From: Crossaster papposus
Lineage: Eukaryota > Echinodermata > Asteroidea > Velatida > Solasteridae
Assembly (NCBI GenBank): GCA_037893245.1
Contig: JBAIAA010000433.1
Coordinates: 682,001 to 746,000, forward strand
Reading direction: 5' to 3'
DNA: 64,000 bases
Shown here: one piece after another, positions 1 through 13,276 of the stretch
How the letters are laid out: the number at the start of each line of letters is the position of its first letter
Position numbering within the stretch: position 1 is the first letter of the stretch
The notes under the pieces: generated by a model
Database searches by the model: none
Told to the model about the DNA's origin: nothing
What the model saw: the letters and a program-made list of their open reading frames with translations, nothing else
Made by a program: the position numbers and the translations under genes

Positions 1-680
1 AACGAGGTCACTCACAAAGTGCCATGCATAAATCGCACATAAAAGGAACGGCTTTTCAGTGCGCTGCGGACTGACTGTTCCGGGATGTGTTATAGACGAA
101 AATTAGGGTGACGTCATGATGACATTATCGTGGGTCATGTGACGTCACATTAAAGGTGTAGTTTTTAAGACTATATCTCTGGAAGTACAAGTCCAATTAG
201 GGTCAAACTTGGTATTCAGGTATTCCGGGATGTGTTATAGACGAAAATTAAGTTGACGTCATGATGACGTCGTCAGGTGTCATGTGACGTCACATTAAAG
301 GTGTAGTTTTCCCCATAGGTTTTGTACACGTTTTCTTTCAGACTATTGACTTTGACACTTTGTTAAATTCACTCGACTCCAGACTTAGCATACACTTAGA
401 ACACCACCCACAGATGGTTCTGAAGGAAATTTGGCATGATTGCGTAATTCAAGGTCACGTGACATGATGTTAAAGGTTTAATTTTCCCCCATAGGGTTTG
501 TACATTAAAGGTTCAGTTTTTTTAATAGCATTTGTACACGTTTTCTTCAAGCAATATATTTGGCACTTTGGTAAATCCGATCGATTTCAGACTTGATACA
601 CACTAGACCACCACCCACATATTGAAAGTCATGTTTGACATCCGAAACAGCTCTGTGTTTGTCCACAAACACATGTCTAG
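1..680 (+). repeat. Type A Helitron-like repeat unit (partial)
   Basis: Non-coding. It consists of type A modules: a CCATAGG-TTTGTACACG box, a GACACTTTGGTAAATCCGATCGACT segment, then one or two TGACGTCA/GTGACGTCACATTAAAGG segments and a CCCTCTATCTCTGGAAGTACA segment. The unit ends with CGAAACAGCTC, a 9-bp-stem hairpin (654-673, TGTGTTTGT / ACAAACACA) and CTAG at 677-680. Hairpin plus CTAG is the classical 3' end of Helitron-like rolling-circle transposons. The 5' end is outside the window. Confidence 0.6.
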
Positions 681-726
681 TTTTTTAGCTGTTTCGGTTT
701 TTCACCGAAACAGCTATTGTAATCGT

Positions 727-771
<45 letters not shown>

Positions 772-2092
772 CTTTTTCAGACTCTTCTCCATAGGGTTTG
801 TACACGTTTTTTGTTCGGACAATACACTTTGACACTTTGGTAAATCCGATCGACTTGAGACTTGGCATACACTTAGACCACCACCCACAGATGATCCTAG
901 AAGAAATTTGTCACGATTACGTCATTCGTGGTCACGTGGCGTCACGTTAAAGGTGCAATTTTTCCCCATAGGATTTGTACACGTTTTTCTTCAGAATATT
1001 GAATTTGACACTTCGGTAAATCCGATCGACTTGAGACTTAAGACACACCTCGACCACCATCCCCAGAGGGGCCAGAGGAAAAATCGTCATGATGACGTCA
1101 TCGTGGGTCATTTGACGTCACATTAAAGGTGCAGTTTATAAGACCCTCTATCTCTGGAAGTACAGGCCCGATTGGGGACAAACTTGACATGCAGGTATCC
1201 CGGGATGTGTTATAGACGAAAATTAAGATGACATTACGATGACGTCATCGGGTGTCATGTGACGTCACATTAAAGGCGCAGTTTTCCCTATAGGTTTTGT
1301 ACACGTTTTTTGTCAGACTATTGAATTTGACACTTTGGTCAATCCAATCGACTCGAGACTTAGTACACACCTCGACCACCATCTCTAGGAGGGCCACAAG
1401 GATAATCGTCATGATGACGTCATCGTGGGTCATGTGACGTCACTTTAAAGGTGTAGTTTTTAAGACCCTCTATCTCTGGAAGTAAAGGTCTGATTGGGGT
1501 CAAACTTGGTATGCAAGTATTCCAGGATGTGTTATAGGCGAAAATTAAGATGACGTCATGACGACGTCATCATGGGCCATGTGACGTCACATTAAAAGTG
1601 TAGTTTGCCCTATAGGTTTTGTACACGTTTTTCGTCAGACTATTGAATTTGACACTTTGGTGAATCCAATCGACTCGAGACTAAGTACACACCTCGACCA
1701 CCATCTCTAGGAGGGCCACAAGGATAATCGTCATGATGACGTCATCGTGGGTCAGGTGACGTCACTTTAAAGGTGTAGTTTTTAAGACCCTCTATCTCTG
1801 GAAGTAAAGGTCTGATTGGGGTCAAACTTGGTATGCAAGTATTCCAGGATGTGTTATAGACGGAAATTAAGATGACGCCATGACGACGTCATCGTGGGCC
1901 ATGTGACGTTACATTAAAGGTGCAGTTTTTCCCATAGGATTTGTACACGTTTTTTGCAACCAAGATATATTTGGCACTTTGGTAAATCCGATCGACTTCA
2001 GATTTGGTACACACATAGACCACCACTCACATATTCAAAGTCATTTTAGACAAGCGAAACAGCTCTGTGTTTGTCCACAAACACATTTCTAG
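681..2092 (+). repeat. Type A Helitron-like repeat unit
   Basis: It begins right after the CTAG of the previous unit with a 29-bp palindrome (687-715; 12-bp arms AGCTGTTTCGGT/ACCGAAACAGCT) and a long T run, then the CTTCTCCATAGGGTTTGTACACG box. About four modules with a period near 325 bp follow. It ends with CGAAACAGCTC, the TGTGTTTGT hairpin and CTAG (2089-2092). The 5' palindrome arm AGCTGTTTCG matches in inverted orientation the CGAAACAGCT next to the 3' hairpin, giving subterminal inverted repeats. Short ORFs here are not gene-like. Confidence 0.6.
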
Positions 2093-3451
2093 TTTTTTTC
2101 TTTTTCTCCTTCAGACTTTTCCCCATAGGGTTTGTACACGTTTTTTGTTCGGACAATACACTTTGACACTTTCGTAAATCCGATCGTCTTCAGACTTGGC
2201 CTACTCTTAGACCACCACCCACAGATGATCCTAGAAGAAATTCGTTGCGATTACGTCATTCGTGGTCACGTGACATCACGTTAAAGGTTCAATTTTCTCC
2301 ATAGGTTTTGTACACGTTTTTCTTCAAAATATTGAATTTGACACTTCTGTAAATTCGATCGACTTGAGACTTAGCACAGACCTCGACCACTATCCTTAGG
2401 AGGGCCAAGAGAAAAATAATCAAGATGACGTCATCGCGGGTCATGTGACGTCACATTAAAGGTGTAGTTTTTAAGACCCTCTAACTCTGAAAGTACAAGT
2501 CCGGTTGGGGTCAAACTTGGTTTGCAAGTATTCGAGGATGTGTTATAGACGAAAATTAAGATGACGTAATTATGACATCATCGGGTGTCATGTGACGTCA
2601 CATTAAAGGTTCAATTTTCTCCATAGGTTTTGTACACGTTTTTCTTTAGACTATTGAATTTGACAATTTGGTAAATCCGATCGACTTCAGACTTAGCACA
2701 CACCTCGACCACCATACCCAGGAGGGCCAAGGTGAAAATCGTCAGGATGACGTCATCGTGGGTCATGTGACGTCACATTAAAGGGGCAGATTTTAGGACC
2801 CTCTATCTCTGGAAGTACATGTCTGATTGGGGCCAAACTTGGTATGCAAGTATTCCAGAATGTGTTATAGACGAAAATTAAGTTGACGTCATGATGACGT
2901 CATCAGGTGTCATGTGACGTCACATTAAAGGTGTAGTTTTCCCCATAGGTTTTGTACACGTTTTCCTTCAGACTATTGACTTTGACACTTTGGTAAATTC
3001 ACTCGACTCCAGACTTAGCATACACTTAGAACACCACCCACAGATGGTTCTGGAGGAAATTTGGCACGATTGCGTAATTCAAGGTCACGTGACATGACGT
3101 TAAAGGTTCAATTTTCCCCCATAGGTTTTGTACACGTTTTTCTTTAGACTATTGACTTTGACACTTTCGTAATTTTGATCGACTTGATACCTAGCACACA
3201 CCTCGACCACCATCCACAGGAAGGCCAAGAGAAAACTCGTGATGATGACGTCATCGTGGGTCATGTGACGTCACATTAAACGTTCAGTTTTTTTAATAGC
3301 ATTTGTACACGTTTTTTTCAAGCAATATATTTGGCACTTTGGTAAATCCGATCGATTTCAGACTTGATACACACTAGACCACCACCCACATATTGAAAGT
3401 CATTTTAGACATTCGAAACAGCTCTGTGTTTGTCCACAAACACATGTCTAG
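2093..3451 (+). repeat. Type A Helitron-like repeat unit
   Basis: It starts with a pyrimidine run and CAGACTTTTCCCCATAGGGTTTGTACACG, has several TGACGTCA modules with a period near 300 bp, and ends with CGAAACAGCTC, the hairpin and CTAG (3448-3451). No protein-coding content is recognised. Confidence 0.6.
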
Positions 3452-5892
3452 TTTTTTTTTTCTTCTTCTTCTTTTTTTCTTTTAGTAACCTAAACCCCAT
3501 AGACTTTGTACACGTTTTTTCTGCCAGTCACTTTCAATAGAAAACAAAGTCGTATTTCCATAAAACTTAACCCAGGTGAAGACCCTATAGTGAACTCGTG
3601 TCTCGCCGAAAAACGTAATGGTGACGTCATCAGGGGTCACGTGACGTCATCTTAAAGGTGTAATTGATTTAATCTTTGAAAATCAATAACAAATCAACCG
3701 CAAAAGACCGAAACTTAATTTTTGTGGCAATAGATAGAATAATCTAGGATCTTAATTTTATCTCATGTGCGTGAAATCACGTGACCCTTCCTTCCGGTCT
3801 AAACCGGAAGTGCCTCATAATTTGAAAGTGAAAAATTATATGAACTTACTTTCAACGATGTTAGTGTCTGGCAACAATGTATTTTTCAAAAAAAATATTG
3901 GTGACGTCATAACATGTTATAGCGCCCTCTAGCGGCAGTTTGAAAAATTGTTAAAATGAATAATCTGTTGATGTGTGTGGCGAAGTTTGCTGAAATCACT
4001 TTATAACCGGTGTATTTAATCAGCTTCATGCTAGAAACAAGTTGACGGGAAGAAAAAAATTATGACGTCACCAGACCGGAAGTTAGAATAAAAAGACTCC
4101 TTTTCCTTTGAAAATTCCTAAACAATTAATCCTGACAGATACAATCTTGATTTTTGCTCTAAAGGTTAATGTAAAAGTAGTTCTCGAACTTCCCTGTGTT
4201 TTGGGGCAAAGGACAAACTTGAACATACCCTGCGGCACCCTTGAAATGTAATCGTTTTGGCCTAGGTGCAAAAAACATTGACCCCTTACGTGTGCATGGC
4301 ACACGTATAATATACATGCTAGTACATGTACGTATACACTGATAGTGTATTATGTATTGAGCGAATGTATCACCACTGACATCGTTCGTGCAAGCACATG
4401 TACGCTCACTCAAGCGGACACTAGCCGCCAACCTGTGAAACAGGATGACGTCATCAAATTGCCCTTGGGGAAGGGCGCCGCGTACGACAGGTAGGTAAAC
4501 ACGCTTTCGGTTACGCAGAATCCAACCCCGTAGACTTTGTAAATGTTGCTTGCACAATTCAAAGCACTTTTAACGGAAAAACAAAGTCGTATTCCCATAA
4601 ACTTGACCCAGGTGAAGACCCAATAGTGAACTCCAGTCTCGCCGACAGACACCACGAAGAAGACGTCATCAGGGCCACGTGACCTTATCTTAAAGGTTCA
4701 ATTGATTTAATCTTTGAAAATCAATAAAACATCAACCGCAAAAGACAGAAACTTAAATTTTGTGGCAATTAATAGAATAATCCAGGAACTTCATTTTATC
4801 TCGTGTGCGTAAAATCACGTGACCCTTCCTTCCGGTCCAAACCGGAAGTGCCTCATAATTTGAAAGTGAAAAATGATATGAACTTACTTTCAACGATGTT
4901 AGTGTCTGGCTAAAATAAACTTTTTCCAAAAAAATCAGGCGACGTCATAATATGTTATAGCGCCCTCTAGCGGCAGGTTGAAAAATTGTTAAAATGAATA
5001 ATCTGTTAATGTGTGTGGCGAAGTGTGCTGAAACCACTTTATAACCGGTGTATATAATCAGCTTCATGTTTAGACCATATTGGGAAGGATAAATATTTAT
5101 GACGTCACCAAACCGGAAGTTACAATGAAAAACCCTTTAAACCTTAAACAATCGCTTAAAAATCAACCGCTATAAATATAATCCAGATGTTTGCATCAGA
5201 TAGCAAAGTAAAGACAGCTCTCGAGCTTTCTGTTAATTACGTTACGATGACGTCATCAAATGCCAGATTACAAGCAACCAAATATTTCTAGATTTAATCT
5301 TTGAAAATAAATATAAAATCAACTGTAAGAGATCTGAATTAGATTTTTAAGGGAATTGATAGATTAATCCATGGTCTTCATAGTTTGTATTACATGCAAG
5401 CAAAACTGACCCTTCCTTTCGGTCCAAACCGGAAGTGCATTATAATTTAAAAGTTGAAAACGATGTGAACTTACTTTCAACGATGTTAGGCGCTGGCTAG
5501 GTTGTAAGTAACAAACAAGTTAACGGTGACTTCTTAAAATGTTATAGCGCCCTCTAGCGGCATGTTGACAAATGTTACATCATATTACGATTATATTTGA
5601 ATTATTACGTTTTTCGAACTTTAAGTAATATCTCAGCAACGGAACGTGCTAACATAACATACGTTTGTATTGTTAGGTGATAGATAGTTGCACAAAAAGT
5701 TCACAAACGTGTGACGTCATCGTTTTAATCAGTTTGGATTCATTTTAATCTGTTTAAATTAACTTAAATTCGTTTTCGATGATTTTAAATTATTTTTATG
5801 GTATACAAGTTCAATTTTTGAAAAATGTAATCTAAAAAATTGCGAAAGCGAAAAAGCCCTATGTTCTGTTCCTCGAACAGACGTAGTTCTAG
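3452..5892 (+). repeat. Type B Helitron-like repeat unit
   Basis: After a pyrimidine run it starts AGTAACCTAAACCCCATAGA-CTTTGTACACG, sharing the TTTGTACACG box with type A. Inside are submodules of roughly 1 kb, each with a CCTTCCGGTC-(4-nt)-ACCGGAAGTG inverted repeat and a TAGCGCCCTCTAGCGGC motif (3920, 4958, 5544). It ends with GCGAAAAAGCC, a hairpin with stem TCTGTTC/GAACAGA (5865-5881) and CTAG at 5889-5892. ORFs within it repeat from unit to unit as shadows of the repeat and are not called as genes. Confidence 0.6.
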
Positions 5893-8024
5893 TTGGCTTT
5901 TTCGCAATTTTGCGAAAAAGCCTTTGTTTTTGTTCTGATTTTTGGCTTTTTCGCAATTTTGCGAAAAAGCCTTTGTTTTTGTTCTGATTTTTTTTTTTCT
6001 TCTTCTTTTTTTTTTTTTTCTTTTCTTTTAGTAACCTAAACCCCATAGACTTTGTACACGTTTTTTCTGCCCGTCACTTTTAATAGAAAACAAAGTCGTA
6101 TTTACATAAAACTTAACCCAGGTGAAGACCCTATAGTGAACTCGTGTCTCGCAGAAATACGTCACGGTGAGGTCATCAGGGGTCACGTGACGTCATATTA
6201 AAGGTGTAATTGATTTAATCTTTGAAATTCAATAACAAATCAACCGCAAAAGACCGAAACTTGATTTTTGTGGCAATAGATAGAATAATCCAGGATCTTG
6301 ATTTTATCTCACGTGTGTGAAATCACGTGACCCTTCCTTCCGGTCTAAACCGGAAGTGCCCCATAATTTGAAAGTGAAATATGATATGAACTTACTTTCA
6401 ACGATGTTAGTGTCTGGCTACAATGTATTTTTCAAAAAAAATATTGGTGACGTCATAACATGTTATAGCGCCCTCTAGCGGCAGTTTGAATAATGGTTAA
6501 AATGAATAATCTGTTGATGTGTGTGGCGAAGTTTGCTGAAATCACTTTATAACCGGTGTATTTAATCAGCTTCATGCTAGGAACAAGTTGACGGGAAGAA
6601 AAAATTATGACGTCACCAGACCGGAAGTTAGAATGAAAAGACTCCTTTTCCTTTGAAAATTCCTAAAAAATTTATCATGACAGATACAATCTTGATTTTT
6701 GCTCTAAAGTTTAGTGTAAAAGTAGTTCTCGAACTTTCCTGTGTTTTTTGGCAAACAACGAACTTGGACATACCCTGCGGCACCCTTGAAATTTAATCGT
6801 TTTGGCCTAAGCGCATAAAGCATTGACCCCTTATATGTGCATGGCACACGTATAATAGGGGTGTACATGCTTGTATATGTACGTACGTATACACTGATAG
6901 TGTACGATGCATTGAGCGAATGTATTACTACTGAAATCGTACGTGCATGCAAATGTACGCTCGCCCAAGAGGACACTAGCCGCCAACAAGCGAAACAGGA
7001 TGACGTCATCAAATTGCCTATGGGGAAGGGCACCGTGTGCGACAGGTAGGTAAACAGGCTCTCGGCTACGCAGAATCCAATCCCATAGATTTTGTAAACG
7101 TTGTTTGCACAATTCAAAGCACTTTTAACGAAAAACAAAGTCGTATTTCCATAAACCTTAACACCCAGGTAAAGACCCTATAGTAAACTCGTGTCTCGCA
7201 GAAATACGTCATGGTTACGTCGTCAGGGGTCACGTGACGTCATCTTAAAGGTGTAATTGATTTAATCTTTGAAAATCAATAACAAATCAACCGCAAAAGA
7301 CCGAAACTTAATTTTTGTGGCAATAGATAGGATAATCCTGGATCTTAATTTTATCTCGTGTGCGTGAAATCACGTGACCCTTCCTTCCGGTCCAAACCGG
7401 AAGTGCCTTATAATTTAAAACTGAAAAATGATATGAACTTACTTTCAACGATGTTAGTGTCTGGCTAGAATAAACTTTTCAAAATAATTACCGGCGACGT
7501 CATAACACGTTATAGCGCCCTCTAGCGGCAGGTTGAAAAATTGTTAAAATGAATAATCTGTTGATGTGTGTAGCGAAGTTTGCTGAAATCACTTTATAAC
7601 CGGTGTATATAATCAGCTTCGTGCTAAGAACATATTGAGAAAGATATTTATTGATGACGTCACCAAACCGGAAGTTACAATGAAAAGACCTTAAAACCTT
7701 AAAACGTTGCTTACAAATCAACCGCGATAGATATAATCCAGATTGTTGCTTTAAATAGCAAAGTTAAGACAGCTCTCGAGCTTTCTGTTAATTACGTGAC
7801 GATAATATGACGTCACTAGACCGGAAATTACAATTAAAAAAACCTTTAAACATTTCTGAAAATTAACCGCGAGAGAAATAATCCAATTAATAATTTAAAA
7901 TTTGCAGTTTTGAAAAAATTAAAGTAAAGACATTTACTAAATGAAATCATAAATGTAATGAACAATACAACAAAAAAATGCGAAAAAGCCATATGCTCTG
8001 TTCCTTGAACAGACATATCTCTAG
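5893..8024 (+). repeat. Type B Helitron-like repeat unit
   Basis: It opens with a 28-bp palindrome (5895-5922; 13-bp arms GGCTTTTTCGCAA) that is duplicated at 5944-5971, then the pyrimidine run and AGTAACCTAAACCCCATAGA box. CTCF-like motifs lie at 6465 and 7512. It ends with GCGAAAAAGCC, the CTGTTC-CTT-GAACAG hairpin and CTAG at 8021-8024. The opening palindrome arm is the inverse of the GCGAAAAAGCC at its 3' end. Confidence 0.6.
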
Positions 8025-9979
8025 TTGGCTTTTTCGCAATTTTGCGAAAAAGCCTTTGTTTTTGTTCTGATTGGCTTTTTCGCAAATTTTGCGAAAAAGC
8101 CTTTGTTTCTGTTCTGATTTTTTTTTTTCTTCTTCTTCTTCTTTTTTCTTTTCTTTTAGTAACCTAAACCCCATAGACTTTGTACACGTTTTTCCTGCAC
8201 GTCACTTTTAGTAGAAAGCAAAGTCGTATTACCATAAAACTTAACCCAAGTGAAGACCCTATAGTAAGCTCGTGTCTCGCCGAAAAACGTCATGGTGACG
8301 TCATCAGGGGTCACGTGACGTCATCTTAAAGGTGTAATTGATTTAATCTTTGAAAATCAATAACAAATCAACCGCAAAAGACCGAAACTTAATTTTTGTG
8401 GCAATAGATAGAATAATCCAGGATCTTAATTTTATCTCGTGTGCGTGAAATCACGTGACCCTTCCTTCCGGTCTAAACCGGAAGTGCCTCATATTTTGAA
8501 AGTGAAAAATGATATGAACTTACTTTCAACGATGTTAGTGTCTGGCTAGAATAAACTTTTCAAAAAAAATATTGGTGACGTCATAACATGTTATAGCGCC
8601 CTCTAGCGGCAGTTTGAAAAATTGTTAAAATGAATAATCTGTTGATGTGTGTGGCGAAGTTTGCTGAAATCACTTTATAACCGGTGTATTTAATCAGCTT
8701 TATGCTAGGAACAAGTTGACGGGAAGAAAAAATTATGACGTCACCAGACCGGAAGTTAGAATGAAAAGACTCCTTTTCCTTTGAAAATTCCTAAAAAATT
8801 AATCCTGACAGATACAATCTTGATTTTTGTTCTAAAGGTTAATGTAAAAGTAGTTCTCGAACTTCCCGGTGTTTTGGGGCAAAAAACGAACTTGAACATA
8901 CCCTGCGGCACCCTTGAAATGTAATCGTTTTGGCCTAGGTGTAAAAAGCATTGACCCCTTACGTGTGCATGGCACACGTATAATATACATGCTAGTACAT
9001 GTACGTATACACTGATAAGGTATTATGTATTGAGCGAATGTATCACCACTGACATCGTTCGTGCAAGCACATGTACGCTTACCCAAGAGGACACTAGCCG
9101 CCAAACTGTGAAACAGGATGACGTCATCAAATTGCCCATGGGGAAGGGCGCCGCGTACGACAGGTAGGTAAACACGCTTTCGGCTACGCAGAATCCAACC
9201 CCGTAGACTTTGTAAACGTTGCTTGCACAATTCAAAGCACTTTTAACGGAAAAACAAAGTCGTATTCCCATAAACTTGACCCAGGTGAAGACCCAATAGT
9301 GAACTCCAGTCTCGCCGACAGACACCACGAGGAAGACGTCATCAGGGCCACGTGACCTTATCTTAAAGGCGCAATTAATTTAATCTTTGAAAATCAATAA
9401 AACATCAACCGCAAAAGACCGAAACTTGAATTTTGTGCCAATTAATAGAATAATCCAGGATCTTCATTTTATCTCCAGTGCGTGAAATCACGTGACCCTT
9501 CCTTCCGGTCCAAACCGGAAGTGCCTTATAATTTAAAAGTGGAAACGATGCTAACTTACTTTCAACGATGTAAGGCGCTGGCTAGGTTGTAAGTAACAAA
9601 AAAGTTAACAGTGACTTCATAAAATGTTAAAGCACCCTCTAGCGTCATGTTGACAAATGTTACGTCATATTACGATTATATTTGAATTATTACGTTTTTA
9701 GACGTTGAAGGCATATCTCAGCAACGGATCGTGTTAACATAACACCTCATTTTGTGTTGTTAGGTGATAGATAGTTGCACAAAAAGTTCACAAACGTGTA
9801 ACGTCATCGTTTTAATCAGTTTTAATTCATTTTACTCTGTTTAAATTAACTTAAATTAGTTTTCAATGATTTTAAATTGTTTTGATGGTTTAAAAGTTAA
9901 ATTTTTGAAATATTTAATAAAACAAATTGCGAATGCGAAAAAGCCCTATGTTCTGTTCCTCGAACAGACGTAGTTCTAG
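8025..9979 (+). repeat. Type B Helitron-like repeat unit
   Basis: It opens with two copies of the GGCTTTTTCGCAA palindrome (8027-8054 and about 8072-8100), followed by the pyrimidine run and AGTAACCTAAACC box. Internal CTCF-like motifs lie at 8593 and, degenerate, about 9631. It ends with the hairpin and CTAG at 9976-9979. Non-coding. Confidence 0.6.
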
Positions 9980-11850
9980 TTTTTTTTCTTCTTCTTCTTC
10001 TTTTTTTTTCTTTTCTTTTAGTAACCTAAACCCCATAGACTTTGTACACGTTTTTTCTGCCCGTCACTTTTAATAGAAAACAAAGTCGTATTTACATAAA
10101 ACTTAACCCAGGTGAAGACCCTATAGTGAACTCGTGTGTCGCAGAAATACGTCACGGTGAGGTCATCAGGGGTCACGTGACGTCATATTAAAGGTGTAAT
10201 TGATTTAATCTTTGAAATTCAATAACAAATTAACCGCAAAAGACCGAAACTTGATTTTTGTGGCAATAGATAGAATAATCCAGGATCTTGATTTTATCTC
10301 ACGTGTGTGAAATCACGTGACCCTTCCTTCCGGTCTAAACCGGAAGTGCCTCATAATTTGAAAGTGAAATATAATATGAACTTACTTTCAACGATGTTAG
10401 TGTCTGGCTACAATGTATTTTTCAAAAAAAATATTGGTGACGTCATAACATGTTATAGCGCCCTCTAGCGGCAGTTTGAAAAATGGTTAAAATGAATAAT
10501 CTGTTGATGTGTGTGGCGAAGTTTGCGGAAATCACTTTATAACCGGTGTATTTAATCCGCTTCATGCTAGGAACAAGTAGACGAGAAGACAAAATTATGA
10601 CGTCACCAGACCGGAAGTTACAATGAAAAGACTTCTTTTCCTTTGAAAATTCCTAAAAAATTAAACCTGACAGATATAATCTTGATTTTTGCTCTAAAGG
10701 TTAGTGTAAAAGTAGTTCTCGAACTTTCCTGTGTTTTTTGGCAAAAAACGAACTTGGACATACCCTGCGGCACCCTTGAAATTTAATCGTTTTGGCCTAG
10801 GCGCATAAAGCATTGACCCCTTATATGTGCATGGCACACGTATAATAGGGGTGTACATGCTTGTATATGTACGTACGTATACACTGATAGTGTACTATGC
10901 ATTGAGCGAATGTATCACTACTGACATCGTACGTGCATGCAAATGTACGCTCACCCAAGAGGACACTAGCCGCCAACAAGCGAAACAGGATGACGTCATC
11001 AAATTGCCTATGGGGAAGGGCGCCGTGTGCGACAGGTAGGTAAACAGGCTCTCGGCTACGCAGAATCCATTCCCATAGACTTTGTAAACGTTGTTTGCAC
11101 AATTCCAAGCACTTTTAACGAAAAACAAAGTCGTATTTCATAAAACTTAACCCAGGTGAAGACCCTATAGTAAACTCGTGTCTCGCAGACATACGTCATG
11201 GTTACGTCGTCAGGGGTCACGTGACGTCATCTTAAAGGTGTAATTGATTTAATCTTTGAAAATCAATAACAAATCAACCGCAAAAGAACGAAACTTGGAT
11301 TTTGTGGCAATTGATAGAATAATCCAGGATCTTCAATTTATCTCGTGTGCATAAAATCACGTGACCCTTCCTTCCGGTCCAAACCGGAAGTGCCTTATAA
11401 TTTAAAAGTGGAAAACGATGTAAACTTACTTTAAACGATGTTAGGCGCTGGCTAGGTTGTAAGTAACAAACAAGTTAACGATGACTTAATAAAAAGTTAT
11501 AGCGCCCTCTAGCGGCATGTTGACAAATGTTACGTCATATTACAATTACATTTGAATTATTACGTTTTTAGACCTTTAAGCCACATCTTAGCAACGGAAC
11601 GTGATAACACAACACATCTTGTTGTATTGTTAGGTGATAGATAGTTGCACACAAAGTTCACAAACGTGTGACGTCATCGTTTTAATTAGTTTGAAATAAT
11701 TGTAATCTGTTTAAATTAACTTAAATTCGTTTTCAATGATTTTAAATTGTTTTGATGTTATAAAAGTTCAATTTAAAAAAAAATTTAATCTAAAAAATTG
11801 GGAATGCGAAAAAGCCCTATGTTCTGTTCCTCGAACAGACGTAGTTCTAG
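9980..11850 (+). repeat. Type B Helitron-like repeat unit
   Basis: A pyrimidine run, AGTAACCTAAACC box, CTCF-like motifs at 10455 and 11500, and a terminal hairpin with CTAG at 11847-11850. Its sequence from about 10,010 to 11,400 closely follows that of the unit at 5,893-8,024, so the two are recent copies of one sub-family. Non-coding. Confidence 0.6.
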
Positions 11851-13276
11851 TTAGCTGTTTCGGTTTTTCACCGAAACAGCTTTTGTTTTCGTTAAAGTTT
11901 TTTTTTTTCTTTTTTTCTTTTTTTTCCACTTTCAGTGTTTTTACCCATAGGATTTACACACGTTTGTTCTGCCAATACACTTTGGCACTTTGGTAAACCC
12001 GATCGACTTAAGACTTGGCATACACTTAGAACACCACCCACAGATGGTCCTAGAAGAAATTTGGCACAATTGCGTCATTCAAGGTCACGTGACGTCACGT
12101 TAAAGGTTCAATTTGTCCCCATAGGTTTTGTACACGTTTTTCTTTAGACTATTGACTTTGGCACTTCGGTAAATCCGACCGACTTGAAACTTGGCATACA
12201 CTTAGAATACCACCCCCAGATGTTTCTGAAATAAATTCGGCACGATTGCGTCATTCAAGGTCACGTGACGTCACATTAAAGGTTCACATTTTTCTCCCAT
12301 TGGTTTTGTACACGTTTTTGTTTAGACTATTGACTTTGACACTTTAGTAAATCCGATCGACTTGAGACTTGGCACACACTTAGACCACCATTCACAGACG
12401 GTCCTAGAAGAAATTCGTCACGATTACTTTATTCAAGGTCACGTGACTTCACGTTAAAGGTGAAAATGTTCCCCCATAGGTTTTGTACACGTTTTTCTTT
12501 AGACTATTTACTTTGACACTTTCGTAAATTTGATCGACTTGAGACTTAGCACACACCTCAACCACCGTCCCCAGGAGTGCCAAGATGAAATTCGTCAGGA
12601 TGACGTCATGTAGGTCATGTGACGTCACATTAAAGGTGATTTTAAAAGACCCTCTTTATCTTGAAGTACAAGTCCGATTGGGGTCAAACGTGGTATGCAA
12701 GTATTAGGGGATGTGTTACAGGTATAAATTGAGGTGACGTCATGATGACGTCATCGTGGGTCATGTGACGTCACTTTAAAGGTGCAATTTTTTCCCATTG
12801 GTTTTGTACACGTTTTCCTCCAGACTATTGACTTTGACACTTTGGTAAATCTGATTGACTTTGGACTTAATACAAACCTCAACCACTATCCTCAGGAGGG
12901 CCAAGAGGAAAATTGTCATGATTACGTCATCCGGGGTCATGTGACGTCACATTAAAGGTACAATTGTTAGGGCCCTTTATCTCTAGAAGTACAGGTCCGA
13001 TTGGGGTCAAACTTGGTATTCATGTATTCCAGGATGTGTTATAGGCGAAAATTAGGATGATGTCGGGATGACGTCATCGTGGGTCATGTAACGTCACATT
13101 AAAGGTGTAGTTTTCCCCATAGGATTCGTACACGTTTTGTTCAACCAATATATCTTTGGCACTGGGGTAAATCTAATCGACTTCAGACTTAACAAACACT
13201 AAGACCACCACCCACATATTGAAAGTCATTTTCGAAACCCGAAACAGCTCTGTGTTTGTCCACAAACACATGTCTA
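11851..13276 (+). repeat. Type A Helitron-like repeat unit
   Basis: It opens with the 29-bp AGCTGTTTCGGT palindrome (11853-11881) and a T-rich run, contains about four TGACGTCA modules, and ends with CGAAACAGCTC, the TGTGTTTGT hairpin and CTAG (13273-13276). A type A unit following a type B unit shows that the two types share insertion behaviour. Confidence 0.6.

Noticed and set aside
677..888. Lysine-rich ORFs
   Set aside because: They are produced by a poly-T run after the CTAG of a repeat unit.
4083..11128. Recurrent ORFs of 70-145 codons in type B repeats
   Set aside because: They recur because the repeat recurs; frames differ between copies, there is no start context or domain, and stops move freely.
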